From the NCBI GenBank assembly GCA_032871835.1, contig CM065296.1:118306146-118370145 (forward strand): a stretch of DNA of 64,000 nt, given 5' to 3'. The stretch's first letter is position 1. The number at the start of each line of letters is the position of its first letter. The translations under genes were made by a program, and so were the position numbers. Under the pieces are notes generated by a model. It made no database searches and was not told where the DNA came from. It worked only from the letters and a program-made list of their open reading frames with translations. The stretch is from Dipteronia dyeriana (Eukaryota > Streptophyta > Magnoliopsida > Sapindales > Sapindaceae). Below, piece after piece: positions 24,638 to 35,650 of this stretch.

Positions 24638-27600
24638 AGATCAATATTTAAGTAGAATATCTAAATGGTAAAAACATTCCCTAAGAACAATAAAAATATT
24701 TTAAAAATATTTTATAAATCAAACCAATATTTAAATAGAATATTTACTTTTGAAATGATTTTAGCTTGATTTTATAATGATAATAATCATATTTTAAAAT
24801 ATGCATTAAATGCTAAAATAGATTATTCCATAATCATTTTCAAAAAGTAACCTCTCACATACTTCTCAAAATCACTATCAAAACTTATCAGATTATCAAT
24901 TAATCGCTTTTAAAAGTTTTACCAAATATCATTTTATGTCAAAATTATAAAATAATATAATTTTAACTTTTCTGTAACAATACCAAATTGACCCTAATAT
25001 TGCTATGATGAAAATAAATCCCCTATGTTTTGATCTTTTAGCTAAAACCACTCTCATGTTTTAAACTTAGATCCCTCAAAAGATTTTTTTTTTCTTTCAA
25101 TTCTCTTAAAACAAATTATAAATTTACCACTAAATTTTATCATTATTTGATTTTCACCCCTAAAACTCTTATTTTCGTGTAATGGCCCCTTTGGTCAAAG
25201 ATTTTTGGCTCCACTCCTGTTGTATGCCGATGATTTTTCATATAGGATTATGAGATTTTTTCAGATAAATTTTGAAACTACAATGTGTTTTTGATATACA
25301 ATAATGGAAGTTTTTTTTACCTAAATTCGAAAGTAGAGAGTTGTTTTTACGAAAGAGAAAAACTTCAAGGGGTTTGAGAATCTCCCATTGAAAATAATTA
25401 TACATCCTCTTAATAAGGATTACTTGAATGAAACCCTAGCCTGGATTGAGAAAAGGTAGGGCATAAATCTGATTCTAATACACTAACGAAGAATCCAAAT
25501 TAGTTGGGCCTTTAAAATGCAAAAGCCCAAATTTATGAAACTCAAATGTCTCATTGTATCGATCATGGACTGGAATGCGGCGGAGATTTGGGCAATTGTT
25601 AAGGTTGTAGAACCGTGTTAGTCGAAACCAGACATCTGTGATCGGATGGTGGTGGTTAGTGATTCGAAAATTGCTGTGTCGTGGGTGAACAAGAGAGAAT
25701 TCGGAAATCTCAACCATGCGGATATCATCTCGAACATTTGAGACTTTATTAGTTCAGCTAGGAATATAGAGGTCATTTATGAGTCTAGATCCTTTAACTC
25801 TTTTACGGATAGCCCAACAAAAATGAGGTCTAGTTTATCGGGCGATTTGTTGAATGGGGTGATGTGTGAGTTGGCTTGGGGTTTTCTCTGGCTGTTTTCT
25901 TTTTTCTGTATGCTTGTTTTGGTTGCCAGGGGCCTTAGAGCCGCTTGTGTCTGTGGTTTTCCTGGTGATGGGGTTGTTTTGTTGTTGCTTGATGTTTAGC
26001 TTGCTTTTTTGTAACCTTATGGTTTCTTTGTTTAATATTATATGCCTTTTCAAAAAAAAAAAAAAATGTCTCGTTGTATCTTTGGCAGGGATTGATTTTG
26101 ATGACACTGTCAGCCTCCATAGATAGTCTACGTCCACTTCTATGCACAAAACAACCATGCATACAAGCAAGCGTCGGCCAAAACGCCTTCTTCTTCGGTT
26201 CATTGGCCCTTGTAGCTCTCGGAACCGGTGGCATCAAGCCATGCGTCTCGTCTTTCGGGGCAGACCAATTCGACGAGGCAGATACAAAAGAAGTTCCAAA
26301 GAAATTCGCTTTCTTCAATTGGTTCTTCTTCGCAATAAACATGGGCGCTTTCTTGGCAATCACGGTGTTGGTGTATGTTCAGTTGAAGAAAGGTTTCGGT
26401 TGGGCTTTTGCGATACCTACTGGGGTCATGTTCTTCTCCATCATCGTCCTCTTGGTTGGTGTTCCTTTTTATCGGTACCAGAAGCCGATGGGAAGTCCTT
26501 TGACTAGGTTTTTCCAAGTCATCGTAGCTTCTGTGAGGAACCATTTTAACGGGGTAAGCGTTGTACCCGAAGCTGACCTTTATGAGGTTAAAACTAAGGA
26601 GTCCGATATCGCTGGCGCTCAAAAACTTCCTCACACCTCACAATACAGGTCAGTTTCATAGTAATTAATCTCCACAGATCCTATAGTTGGTGGCTAAGCC
26701 ACCTAGACACCTAGTGATATGGGGCCCTTGCCTTTAAGCCTACAAAATTTTTGAAATTTTTATTTGAATTGTACCCTACTTCTTTTCATTATTTATATTT
26801 TATCAATTTTTCAAATCAACCACCCCCGATCCCTAAATTTAATGAAGCTGGTTTTGCCTCTGTCTAAGTACAGTAAATAAATTTGGATTTTAATTTTGTT
26901 TTTGCAGTTTTTTCGATAAGGCAGCAGTTATAACAAACCCAGAAATCAATACGCAGGACCGATGGAGGGTTTGCACAATCACTCAAATAGAAGAATTTAA
27001 GTCCATAATACGAATCCTCCCAATATGGGCATCAACAATAGCTCTAGCAATTTCGTTCGCCCAACTATCAACATTCTTCCTCAACCAAGCCGCCATCATG
27101 GACCGAAAGCTCGGCTCCCACTTCGAAATCCCCACCGGAAGTGTATCTGTCTTCGCGGCCATAAATGGCATCATTCTTGTGCCCATCTACGAGAAACTAA
27201 TCGTCCCAGTCCTCCGAAAACACACCGGAAACCCACGTGGCATGACGTCCCTACAACGCATTGGAGTAGGCCTATTCGTGTCGATATTAGCCTTAGTCTC
27301 CGCTGCATTGGTGGAGACAAAGCGACGCGATGAGCATTCTAGGGCATTGAAAACAAGTGTGTTTTGGTTGCTTCCACAGTTTTTTCTCGTCGGCAGCGCA
27401 GAAGTTTTCGCTTACGTTGGCCAGCTCGAATTCTTCTACGATGAAGCCACCGACGGGACTAGAAGCATCAGCAGCGCGTTGTTTCTCAGCACGATCGGAA
27501 TCGGAAGTTGGCTCAACACCGCCATTGTCAAGATCGTTTTATATGCCACTGGTGGTCAGGAGAAAGGGTGGCTGACTAACGACCTCAACAAAAGCATGCT

Positions 27601-27817
27601 CGATAATTTCTACTGGATATTGACGGCCATTAACGGCGTTAATTTCGTGGTTTATGTGTTGGCGGCTGTGCGTTACAAGGGTAGAGGAGGAATTTCGAAA
27701 GGTAGAGTGGGAAATGAAGCCATGTTTGAGTTGTGTGGGTCGATGAAGAAGCAGAAGAAGAATGATAAAGATGATAATGGTGATGATGATGGTCAGTTTC
27801 AGAGCATGATGCTCTAA
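22743..27817 (+). CDS. NRT1/PTR family (NPF) proton-coupled transporter
   Basis: Five exons: 22743-22751, 23005-23119, 23206-23423, 26089-26648 and 26908-27817, giving 603 residues in phase. The first coding exon encodes only MEE. It was chosen because exon 2 has no in-frame ATG and joins exactly. The protein has ~12 hydrophobic segments with a long central charged loop. The proton-coupling ExxER motif is intact (NEVAERLAFF). The family signature FNWFFFAINMG and ALGTGGIKPCVSSFGADQFD are present, and the C-terminus is rich in Lys and Asp. NPF members move nitrate, di/tripeptides or hormones across plasma or vacuolar membranes with protons. The substrate cannot be read from the sequence and I do not assign a subfamily. 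Introns 1 and 3 carry several transposons, with a LINE ending just before exon 4. Confidence 0.9.
22792..22953. mobile_element. Small MITE-like inverted-repeat element in NPF intron 1
   Basis: GGCGCGTTTACTAATC at the left is answered by GATTAGTAAATACGCC at the right, with further complementarity inward (AAGAAAA/TTTTCTTT). The element occupies most of the 253-base first intron. No clear target duplication was seen. Confidence 0.6.
23645..24104. mobile_element. Tourist/Harbinger-like MITE in NPF intron 3 (interrupted)
   Basis: Ends GTGCTCGTTTGATTGA and TCAACCAAACAAACTC form imperfect terminal inverted repeats, flanked by TTA at 23642-23644 and 24105-24107, the target duplication of PIF/Harbinger-type elements. 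It is related along its length to the element at 41356-41612. The extra length is due mainly to a second MITE inserted at 23874-24038. Confidence 0.72.
23874..24038. mobile_element. MITE nested inside the Tourist-like MITE
   Basis: AGTAATACTACTTTG at one end and CAAAGTAGCATTACT at the other are inverse with one mismatch. The similarity continues inward (TCCAAATGAT / ATCATTTGGA). Comparison with the uninterrupted relative at 41356-41612 places the insertion point in an ACTCTATTTT...AATAGACC context. Confidence 0.7.
24049..24307. repeat. Tandem copies of the MITE end with (CA)n tracts
   Basis: The segment ACCTATTACAAATTGATC...AAATTAGGACACAC occurs at 24049, again at 24181, and as a 3' part near 24275. 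Each copy ends in a CA run; the first is about 32 CA units long (24118-24182). This looks like local duplication seeded by the microsatellite. Confidence 0.85.
25561..26063 (+). mobile_element. 5'-truncated LINE retrotransposon remnant with poly(A) tail
   Basis: The segment ends in a run of 15 A and is flanked by 17-bp copies of AAATGTCTC(A/G)TTGTATC at 25544-25560 and 26064-26080, with one mismatch. It reads, with breaks, as the C-terminal RNase H-like part of a plant LINE (VVSDSKIAVSWVNKREFGNL, then IEVIYESRSFNSFTDS). Target-primed insertion with 5' truncation explains the structure. It lies in NPF intron 3, in the same orientation as the gene. The right target copy ends eight bases before exon 4. 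Confidence 0.85.
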
Positions 27818-28382
27818 TTCAATTTGCATACTCAAATTTAATTTAATCAATATCTAACATGTGACAATTCATTTTTTCGTCCATGCATGTGATTTTTTTT
27901 TTTTTGTTAAATTTCGTAATTTCACGACGGACACTATGATGTTTTGATATTGTAAGGAACAAATTCTTCCATTTCGGAATTTCAATATGGTGAATTTAAT
28001 TGTTATAACATGTTGTAGAATTTAGAGTAAGATCGAGCCAGCAAACAAATAAATTAATTACCTTGATTTTTTGAAACAAATATTTTCAAAATTTTAAATT
28101 TAAAAAATGTATTGACTTTAATATCTACCTATTTATTTGGTTTAAATCTAAGGTTAGCAATCTAATTCTTTTCCACCTTTGGATTAAAAACAAATGAATG
28201 GATAGATATTAGGGTCACAAATATAAGTAATATTTATAAGTAATTTTGATCCAACCTTTTAAGATTATAAGTATAATTGTAGTTTTTGAGTTTATTCAAT
28301 TAAATAATTTTTCCCTGAAAACTTTTGTATTGCTTATTTATATAAGTAGAAATTCATATATATTAATTTGAATCGTTAATTT

Positions 28383-28384
<2 letters not shown>

Positions 28385-28426
<42 letters not shown>

Positions 28427-28430
28427 ATAT
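28385..28430. repeat. (TA)n(TG)n microsatellite
   Basis: A compound dinucleotide run, TA repeats passing into TG repeats. Confidence 0.95.
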
Positions 28431-29070
28431 TCTCAATATTTCTATAGGTTCTACAATGAGCGAGACAACTCCAAACATACTATTTACAATTGGCACTGGT
28501 ATCATTTCGGTCGCAAAATGTCTATTTTTGGAAGAGAAATATAATTAAGATCATAAAAAGATGGGAAAATTAAAGGAGATAAAGCAAGATGATATGGATT
28601 CCATTCACTTCATTTCTAAAAGAACAGCATCTTATTTGTAAAAGAAATTGCTTTCTAAAAGGTTAATTAAGTTGAGAAATAATATTATTGACCTTAATAA
28701 TATATTTATCTTTAATGATGGGGTCTTGGGATCTGTTAATAATAACTTATAATCTCACTTAGAAAGTTTGTCGCGGTTTTGTTGTCTTTAAACATCAGAA
28801 ATCGACAGGTGGTTGGAATGTAATGAATCTGATTCAATACAATTTCCAGGTTTTTCTTGCCCAAAATAATCTAATTAATCCGATCAACATGACAACAAGA
28901 TAGTCCAAATGCAATTAACTTGGTGCCTCTAAAGTGTGTCTGTCCTCTTAAGTCAATAGCATGTGACAAAAGGTAAATGAACAAGGAAATCAAAATATTT
29001 TGGTTTTTTTTTTGGACTATCACTAAATTCGAGATTTGGGAAGGAAGATACGGTTTAAATTTTCAAATTT

Positions 29071-29231
29071 ATAGTGTAGGTTCGAAATTTGGGAAGAGCA
29101 ACACAACTCAAGCCCTTTACCTCAATAGTGTAGGTTCGAAATTTGGAAAGAGCAACACAGCTCAATCCCATTAACTCAATAGTGTATGTTCGGAGTTTAT
29201 AGAGAGAAACATGATTTGAACATATAACTTA
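29071..29231. repeat. 54-bp minisatellite, two good and one diverged copy
   Basis: Units begin ATAGTGTAGGTTCGAAATTT at 29071 and 29125 and ATAGTGTATGTTCGGAGTTT at 29179. A further diverged copy may precede at ~29017. Not coding. Confidence 0.85.
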
Positions 29232-30193
29232 ATGGTGATTTTGTATGAAATGTACAGCAGTACAGCTATGATTTTGGCAAGAAACGAAGAGCAAAATTGC
29301 ATTCTTCATATTAATTAAATCGAACCAATTTAATATGAAGAATTTTTTTCATCAAGGTTGCTATATATATTAAGTATGAACACACAAGATCTCATCAATC
29401 GTTTTATCAATAACTTAAAATCGTTTTTCATATTTCTCATCCAGACATTCCATTTCATGTACCCCCTCCAATTTCTCCAAATTATTGAAAATAATTCCCT
29501 ACTGGCCCGATGATGAATTATATTCTACTGTGGTACGTACACTGATGGTGTCGCATCAATTACTTGACATATACATACATACATGTCCTTACATATCAAT
29601 ATGATGATGCATGTTCAAAAAAATACATAGAGATCGAGAGAAATTTGTATGATTCAAGCCGACCACAATAATTGTAAATGAGTTTGGTCATGATGACATA
29701 AAAATCAGCATGCTTGGCCATCTCTAGCAAATTAAAGAAACTTGAACTGATCATACATGTGGGTCCATACACTTCACCATAATCATGATGAATCATCTTA
29801 AAGCATGCATTAACAATTCATGATGATAATGAGCAAATATTTTTTTTAAAAAAATTCGTAAATCAAACCATAAAATTAACATATAAAAGCATATGAGATT
29901 TGATCAGGTCCCATGATTCATATAAAGTGATGATGATCAACAGAGAGACTCATCAATCCCCTTAAAAAAACAAAAACAAAAACAAAAACCTTCCTTTTTC
30001 ATCCCTCTCCACTGCTTGGAGAAAAAAGAAAAAGAGAAAAAAAAAAAGAAGAAGCTGAAAACGAACTGCATACACACACAAGCTTAAATTTTGACATAAG
30101 ATAGTGCATTGTTTTTTTTTTCTTTTGTTGTTGTTGTTGTTCTTCTTCTCCAGCCAAGATCACCATAGTTAATAAAAGTTAGGGTTCTTCTGC

Positions 30194-32924
30194 TCAAACA
30201 TTTTCTGTTGATGGAGGAAGAAGAGGCTGAGTGAGAGATGTCTTGTTGTGGCTTGATGAAGATGTGATCCTAGTGATTCCATGCTCTTGAGCAGTGGACT
30301 GAATCAAAGCCTTTTCTTGTAATGCAAACTTTTTCTCTTCACTTTTACCCCACAAGACCAGATACAATCCCACTATGATCAACACTGCTCCAATGATCCT
30401 GTACATCATGAAACATAATAATAAGAAAAAATTGTATAACATCATTAGAATAGTGAGAAGAATATTTCTTTTTCTTTAGTGATAATTTTACAGTATTCTT
30501 GATTTTTCCCTTATAGTCGTTCAAATTTACAATTCAAAAACTGTTCATGTACACCCCAATACTTTTTGGTTAAAAATCTCAATCTCAACCTGATAAAATC
30601 TTCGGTGTATCAGATGTATGTACTGTTAAATTTTACTCCGATCACTGAATATGAGACATATATATGCTAAATATGCACCACATAAGCTTTACATATCATA
30701 TGTCACGTTCTCAGTAACCATATAGACCACTCAATAGTGTACATCTAAGATTTCTTCCGATCATCCTTCGAATACTATTAGGGATTGTTTTTTTTAATCG
30801 TACGGTTGGGGATGCAAAATAGAGGCCCACCAATGCATGATCAATCTGTTGATCTACGGGTAATGAATGATATTTTTTTTCTCTTTTTTATTATTATTTT
30901 AGAAGGAGGAAGAAGCCAAGAAGAAGAGATATAGAGGGACCCCACGTACCCTCCCAAGTAGAACTCTTCACCTAAAGCAATGGATGCCATAATAGCGACA
31001 ACAAGAGTCTGAACAGGTTGATACACAGCCACGAAGACAGGGCCCCCTCTGTCGATGCACCATATCTGTACAGCGAATGCAATACCTGATGCCACCACTC
31101 CCTGCACACTCAATAAACTTAGCTCTCATTTCATTTTCAAATACCCACCACTCCTCCACATTATTGCATAACCACTTTTGTATAAAATGTCACACACTTA
31201 AAAAATCAATTAATCAAAAGCTGATCTTATTAGACCAACAGTTCATATCTTATCTCGTAAAAAGAGCTGGTTCGTTCACATGTCCAAAGAGTACTACAAA
31301 GTTGCCCTTTATCATCACTCATCAGTCCAAAAGTAACTCGGTCTCTTCACAACTCTTGATCATGATTCATCATTCATGACTAGCCATTTTCATTGACAAA
31401 TAAAAAATCTAGAAACTAGACCCACCTTCGTATATATTATAAAAAATCTTATATTATTATATACGACATGCATGACTGGATCTTGACTCGTACATACATC
31501 TAAAAGATGCCATAGAGGTGACTTTTAAAAACATATATGTAGAATCCGAAGTCACTAAGTGGCAATTTTTAAAATATAAATATTGTTAAATTTATTATCT
31601 AATTTTTACCCTAAATTTTTTCATATTTACATTTTCTATTAAAATTTTCTGTTATGATATTCAGACCATCCAAATTTTATGAAACTGTGTTAGTCTCCGG
31701 TTATAGTTAATATTTAACCTAGTTTTAGGTTTTTATTAACTTATATGTGATTTTGTGCCACTTCTAAGAAGTTGTGTTTTCATGAACAGAGTTACTAACC
31801 GCGTAGAGGATGGTGAAGACTTCTCCACCATTGTGGAAGACCCAAGCCTGTGTGTCTCTCTCAAAAATGGCAGCGATGATCAAGAACTGAATCAGTCCAA
31901 AGAAACACGTGTAAGAGGTGACAGAGAGGCGAGCCGGGTACTTCTTGAGAACCGGTGCCTGCAAAACGAGCCAAGCGGACCAGGAGAGGCAGTGACCAAT
32001 TAGATAGATACAACCGAGAGTCCAGTTCTTTCCGTTGGCATCACCCAATGAAACTAACAATTGTGTGGGCTGTTTTAGGTGTGAAGCTGGGCTGTAGATA
32101 GTCGGACCCTGGTATAAAGTAATAACCGATGCCCCCGCAACACAGAATATAGTTCCAAGCACTTTTGAAATCCCATCTTTTCGGTTGATTCTCACTTTTT
32201 CAATCCTGAAAAATAATAATAGAGTGATGAGACATCGTTTCATTAGTAGACTTTACGGTACATGGAGTTCATTCAGCCAGTCAATATCTTATTTTTAAGT
32301 GATCGTGCATGCCTGAGCAAGGCTGCCATGAGAAAGGTAATGGCAGGGACAGAGTTTTGGATTGCTGATGCGAATGTGGGCGATGTGTTGTCTAATCCCA
32401 GCAAGTAGAATCCTTGGTTTGCTGTTATTCTGTCACATAAAACAATGTCAAAATAAGTTAGGGTTTTTTTTTTTATTTTTTTTGCCAACTTGTTAGTAGT
32501 TTTATTATATCTTTGTACAGTATGAACATACCCAATAAGTGCAAGCATGAAAAACTGAATGAGAAAGTTGAGAGTCATTCCTGGCCTCTCCTTCCTGGAC
32601 AAATAAAAAAACATAATATTTTGAACATGTTATTAATTATTATTATTATTATTATAATCGAAAAAAATGAAGATCGTAAAAAATAGATATGTGGTTTTAC
32701 TTTTCAAGGAAATAAGCGAAGGGAAGGAGCAGAAGTAAAGCGATGATGTTCCTATAAACAGGGAACACAAGCTTGCTGATACCCATGTTGAGGGCAGCTC
32801 TAGAGACCACATGGAAACCAGCATAACCAAACTGCAAGATCAACATGGCCAAGTGAAGCTGAACCCTCTCCGGCATAGAACACAACATTCTGCTTGAAGA
32901 AGCTGAACCACCTGTGTCAGCCAT
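30194..32924 (-). CDS. WAT1: WAT1 (WALLS ARE THIN 1) EamA/MtN21-type transporter
   Basis: Six exons on the minus strand (32924-32701, 32594-32532, 32429-32313, 32205-31800, 31101-30950, 30398-30194) give 388 residues. About ten hydrophobic helices form two EamA repeats. Blocks recognised as WAT1 include QFGYAGFHVVSRAALNMGIS, TANQGFYLLGLDNTSPTFAS, TLGCIYLIGHCLSWS, RLSVTSYTCFFG and VAVYQPVQTLVVAIMASIAL. In Arabidopsis the protein is a tonoplast auxin exporter needed for secondary wall deposition in fibres. The soluble tail (LTQPLLPPSTENV) keeps the family ending. Intron 3 has a GC donor (CTCAG|GCATGC at 32312-32311) instead of GT; it is the only placement that keeps frame and the conserved ALLRIEKVRINR join. 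The gene otherwise looks intact. Confidence 0.95.
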
Positions 32925-35593
32925 TGCTAACTAACAAACACACACTTGAAAACAAAGGAGAATTAAAGTAGCAAGATTTCAACAACAAAGAGAGGAAAAA
33001 AAAAAGGGAGAAGAAGATAGAAGTGAAGTTGGTTTGTGTGTTGTTGTGTGGAGAGATGGGTAAATATAGTCGAGGAAATTTTGGGGAGGGTGTGCAATTA
33101 TGTGGGTGGTGGCCCACGTACATGGGACCTACCTAAATTGTTATGTCAACTGTTGGTGGTAGACCCCCTTCAAATGTTTTTGGCTGTCTCCCACATTCTT
33201 CTCTTCTCACTACTTCTCACAATCTCAGTTGACAAGACAACCCAAATCCCACTACTACACTACATAATACATGAACAGTTTTACAAAGTTAAATTAAAAG
33301 AGTAAAAATTGAAAAGAAAATGGGGAGAGAGACTTATAATCTAACAGGTTCTGTTTTGGTACCATGCCATTAATGATGATAATTGAGAGGAGGGTGAAGA
33401 CTGAAGAGAAAGAGGCCGAGCCGCCATTGATAGATAGCGCGCACGAGGGGGGGAGGTGGGTACCCCATGCATTCTCCTCCCCATCAAACCTCTAAATCCT
33501 GAGAAAATTTTGTATAAAACATTCTCATTATCGGTGAAACCGTACAATAAAATTGTTTTAAATTATAATTTTATATTTTTAATATAAATAATATAATTTT
33601 GTTTGACGGTCTAACATGTATGAGTGAAACCGTCTCTCATAAGTTTTCCCTAAAACCCCACCACTCACAATTCACAACACACACACGCCTGTATCACACA
33701 CATTACTAGGCTTTGCATATTTTTGTATTTGTTTCTCTATTGTCAGTATATTCTTCATCATCATACATTCTCTTTTTTTTTTTTCCCTTTTCAGTGTCGA
33801 ATTAATTTTATATTACTTGCTTATATGTATACATGCATAATATGAATAATAATTTTCCACTCGCCGTGCAGGTACCGCAAATTCATAAAACAATCTGGAC
33901 CATTCATTAAAATAATCCTTGTCGGGTATATCCCTTAATTATCCACTCGAAATTCCATTATATATATGAGGTATTTAAATTAAGATCAATAGTTGGGGGA
34001 TAATTAAAGATACTTTGTATGTGTTGATCTAATGATCATCTGGGTTGTCATGAAAAAACGACCTATAGGGCTATACAAAGGTTGAAGATCATATATAATT
34101 TGATGAGAGCTTCCTTTTAGATCGATGATGAGAGGTCCACAATTTGGTTGAAAAAGAGTGTAAAATAAATGTACACCACTTTGGTAGATCGAGGACCATT
34201 GTATAATATTAAAGTAGCAGCCAACAGAAGGAATCCATTTCTTTTTCTCTTTATTTTTAGGTACAATATACATATATAAAGTCAATAAATTGTCTTTAAT
34301 ATGTAATATAGCATTTGTTAATAATAGTCTTTTTATCTCTCAAAATATAAGAAATTAATTGATCATCATCCTCACATTAAGGAAACCTAATGAAGTGTTT
34401 CCACTAAGACTCTCTAGCTCTTCCACTACTGCCAATTGTGGGTTGTGTAATCTGATGATATCGAGTGATTTCATGCTTTAAGAGACATGTTGCCCCCCCT
34501 CAATTGAGACCACCATCATTCTAAATTTCAAAAAAAGAGGCCTGCCAAAGGAAGAATATATTTAGCCTTTTTTCATCTTCAAAAAAGTTTTTTTTTTCTT
34601 TCTATCTGACAGCAATATATGCTTTATAGTTTTTAGTTAAATAAAAAAAAATACATTTATAAGAGTAATAATTATAATAATAAATAAAGCTAAGTCTAGC
34701 TAAGGTCTGGCATAGCAAAGCGAAGGAATAGAGAAGGAAACTGAGTCTGACCCGGCCTGCATGAACCGGTCGGACACCACCCTGACCAATCCAGTTGTGA
34801 TGTTAATTGCATTTGCACATCTTCATTTCTCTTTTGGTCACATAAGTACATGCCTGACAGCTAAATTAGATTTGTTTGCACGAGAGAATCTCAAAGCCAG
34901 TCTTTTGGTCGTCGATTCGTTTGACTCCATTAAACTCCTCTTGAATTTTTTGAAAAAAAAAGAAAAGAAAAGAAAAAACATCATTATTTTTTTATGTTAT
35001 TGATAACTATTGTTATGTTAATTTAATACGAAAAGTTAAAAGAAGCTTGAGATTGGGTATATCTTTTCGGCTGATCGATGACCTTTAGAATTTTATTTGA
35101 TTTTGTGAAACACAAAAGTGCCAATAATATTTCAAAATGGTTAATTAAGCGAAAAATGGCTTGAAGAGTGTAGTGGACTTCAGTTTTATCTATGATTCTT
35201 ACCTATTTATGGGAATTTTTTTTAAAGAAAGATAGATACTGTCTTTTAAGGTTTACTGGATGCAAAATTATAGCATATCTTCTTGGATTCAATTCTTTAT
35301 TTGATCAAAGATTGTTTTACAGATTTGGTGACACCAACATTACATGTGCACAAAGGATCATACAAGTGGTAAGTTGGCAGCTAGGGTGTGGTCCAATTTC
35401 GTACATCGCCCGGCCAAGTTCATACCCTCTACGGAACCAAAAACCACGAAAGTCTTCTATATAACAGATATACATAGAGCATGATATCAATGGAAGATCC
35501 AATTTTTTTTCTTTTTTCTAAATTTAGACTTAGTAATATACATGTACCAAGCATATATATAATTACCATCGTGATCAATTAAGTTTGTTTTTC

Positions 35594-35599
<6 letters not shown>

Positions 35600-35650
<51 letters not shown>
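35600..35650. repeat. (TA)n(GA)n microsatellite
   Basis: About 15 TA units followed directly by about 11 AG units. Confidence 0.95.

Larger units (their letters stand above)
27818..30193. other. Convergent intergenic region between NPF and WAT1
   Basis: AT-rich. Holds the 3' flanks of both genes, a TA/TG microsatellite and a 54-bp minisatellite. No coding frame was recognised. Confidence 0.6.

Noticed and set aside
25866..26126. Hydrophobic frame MSWLGVFSGCFLF... as a membrane protein
   Set aside because: It is the 3' end of the LINE remnant running through its poly(A) tail into the NPF exon.
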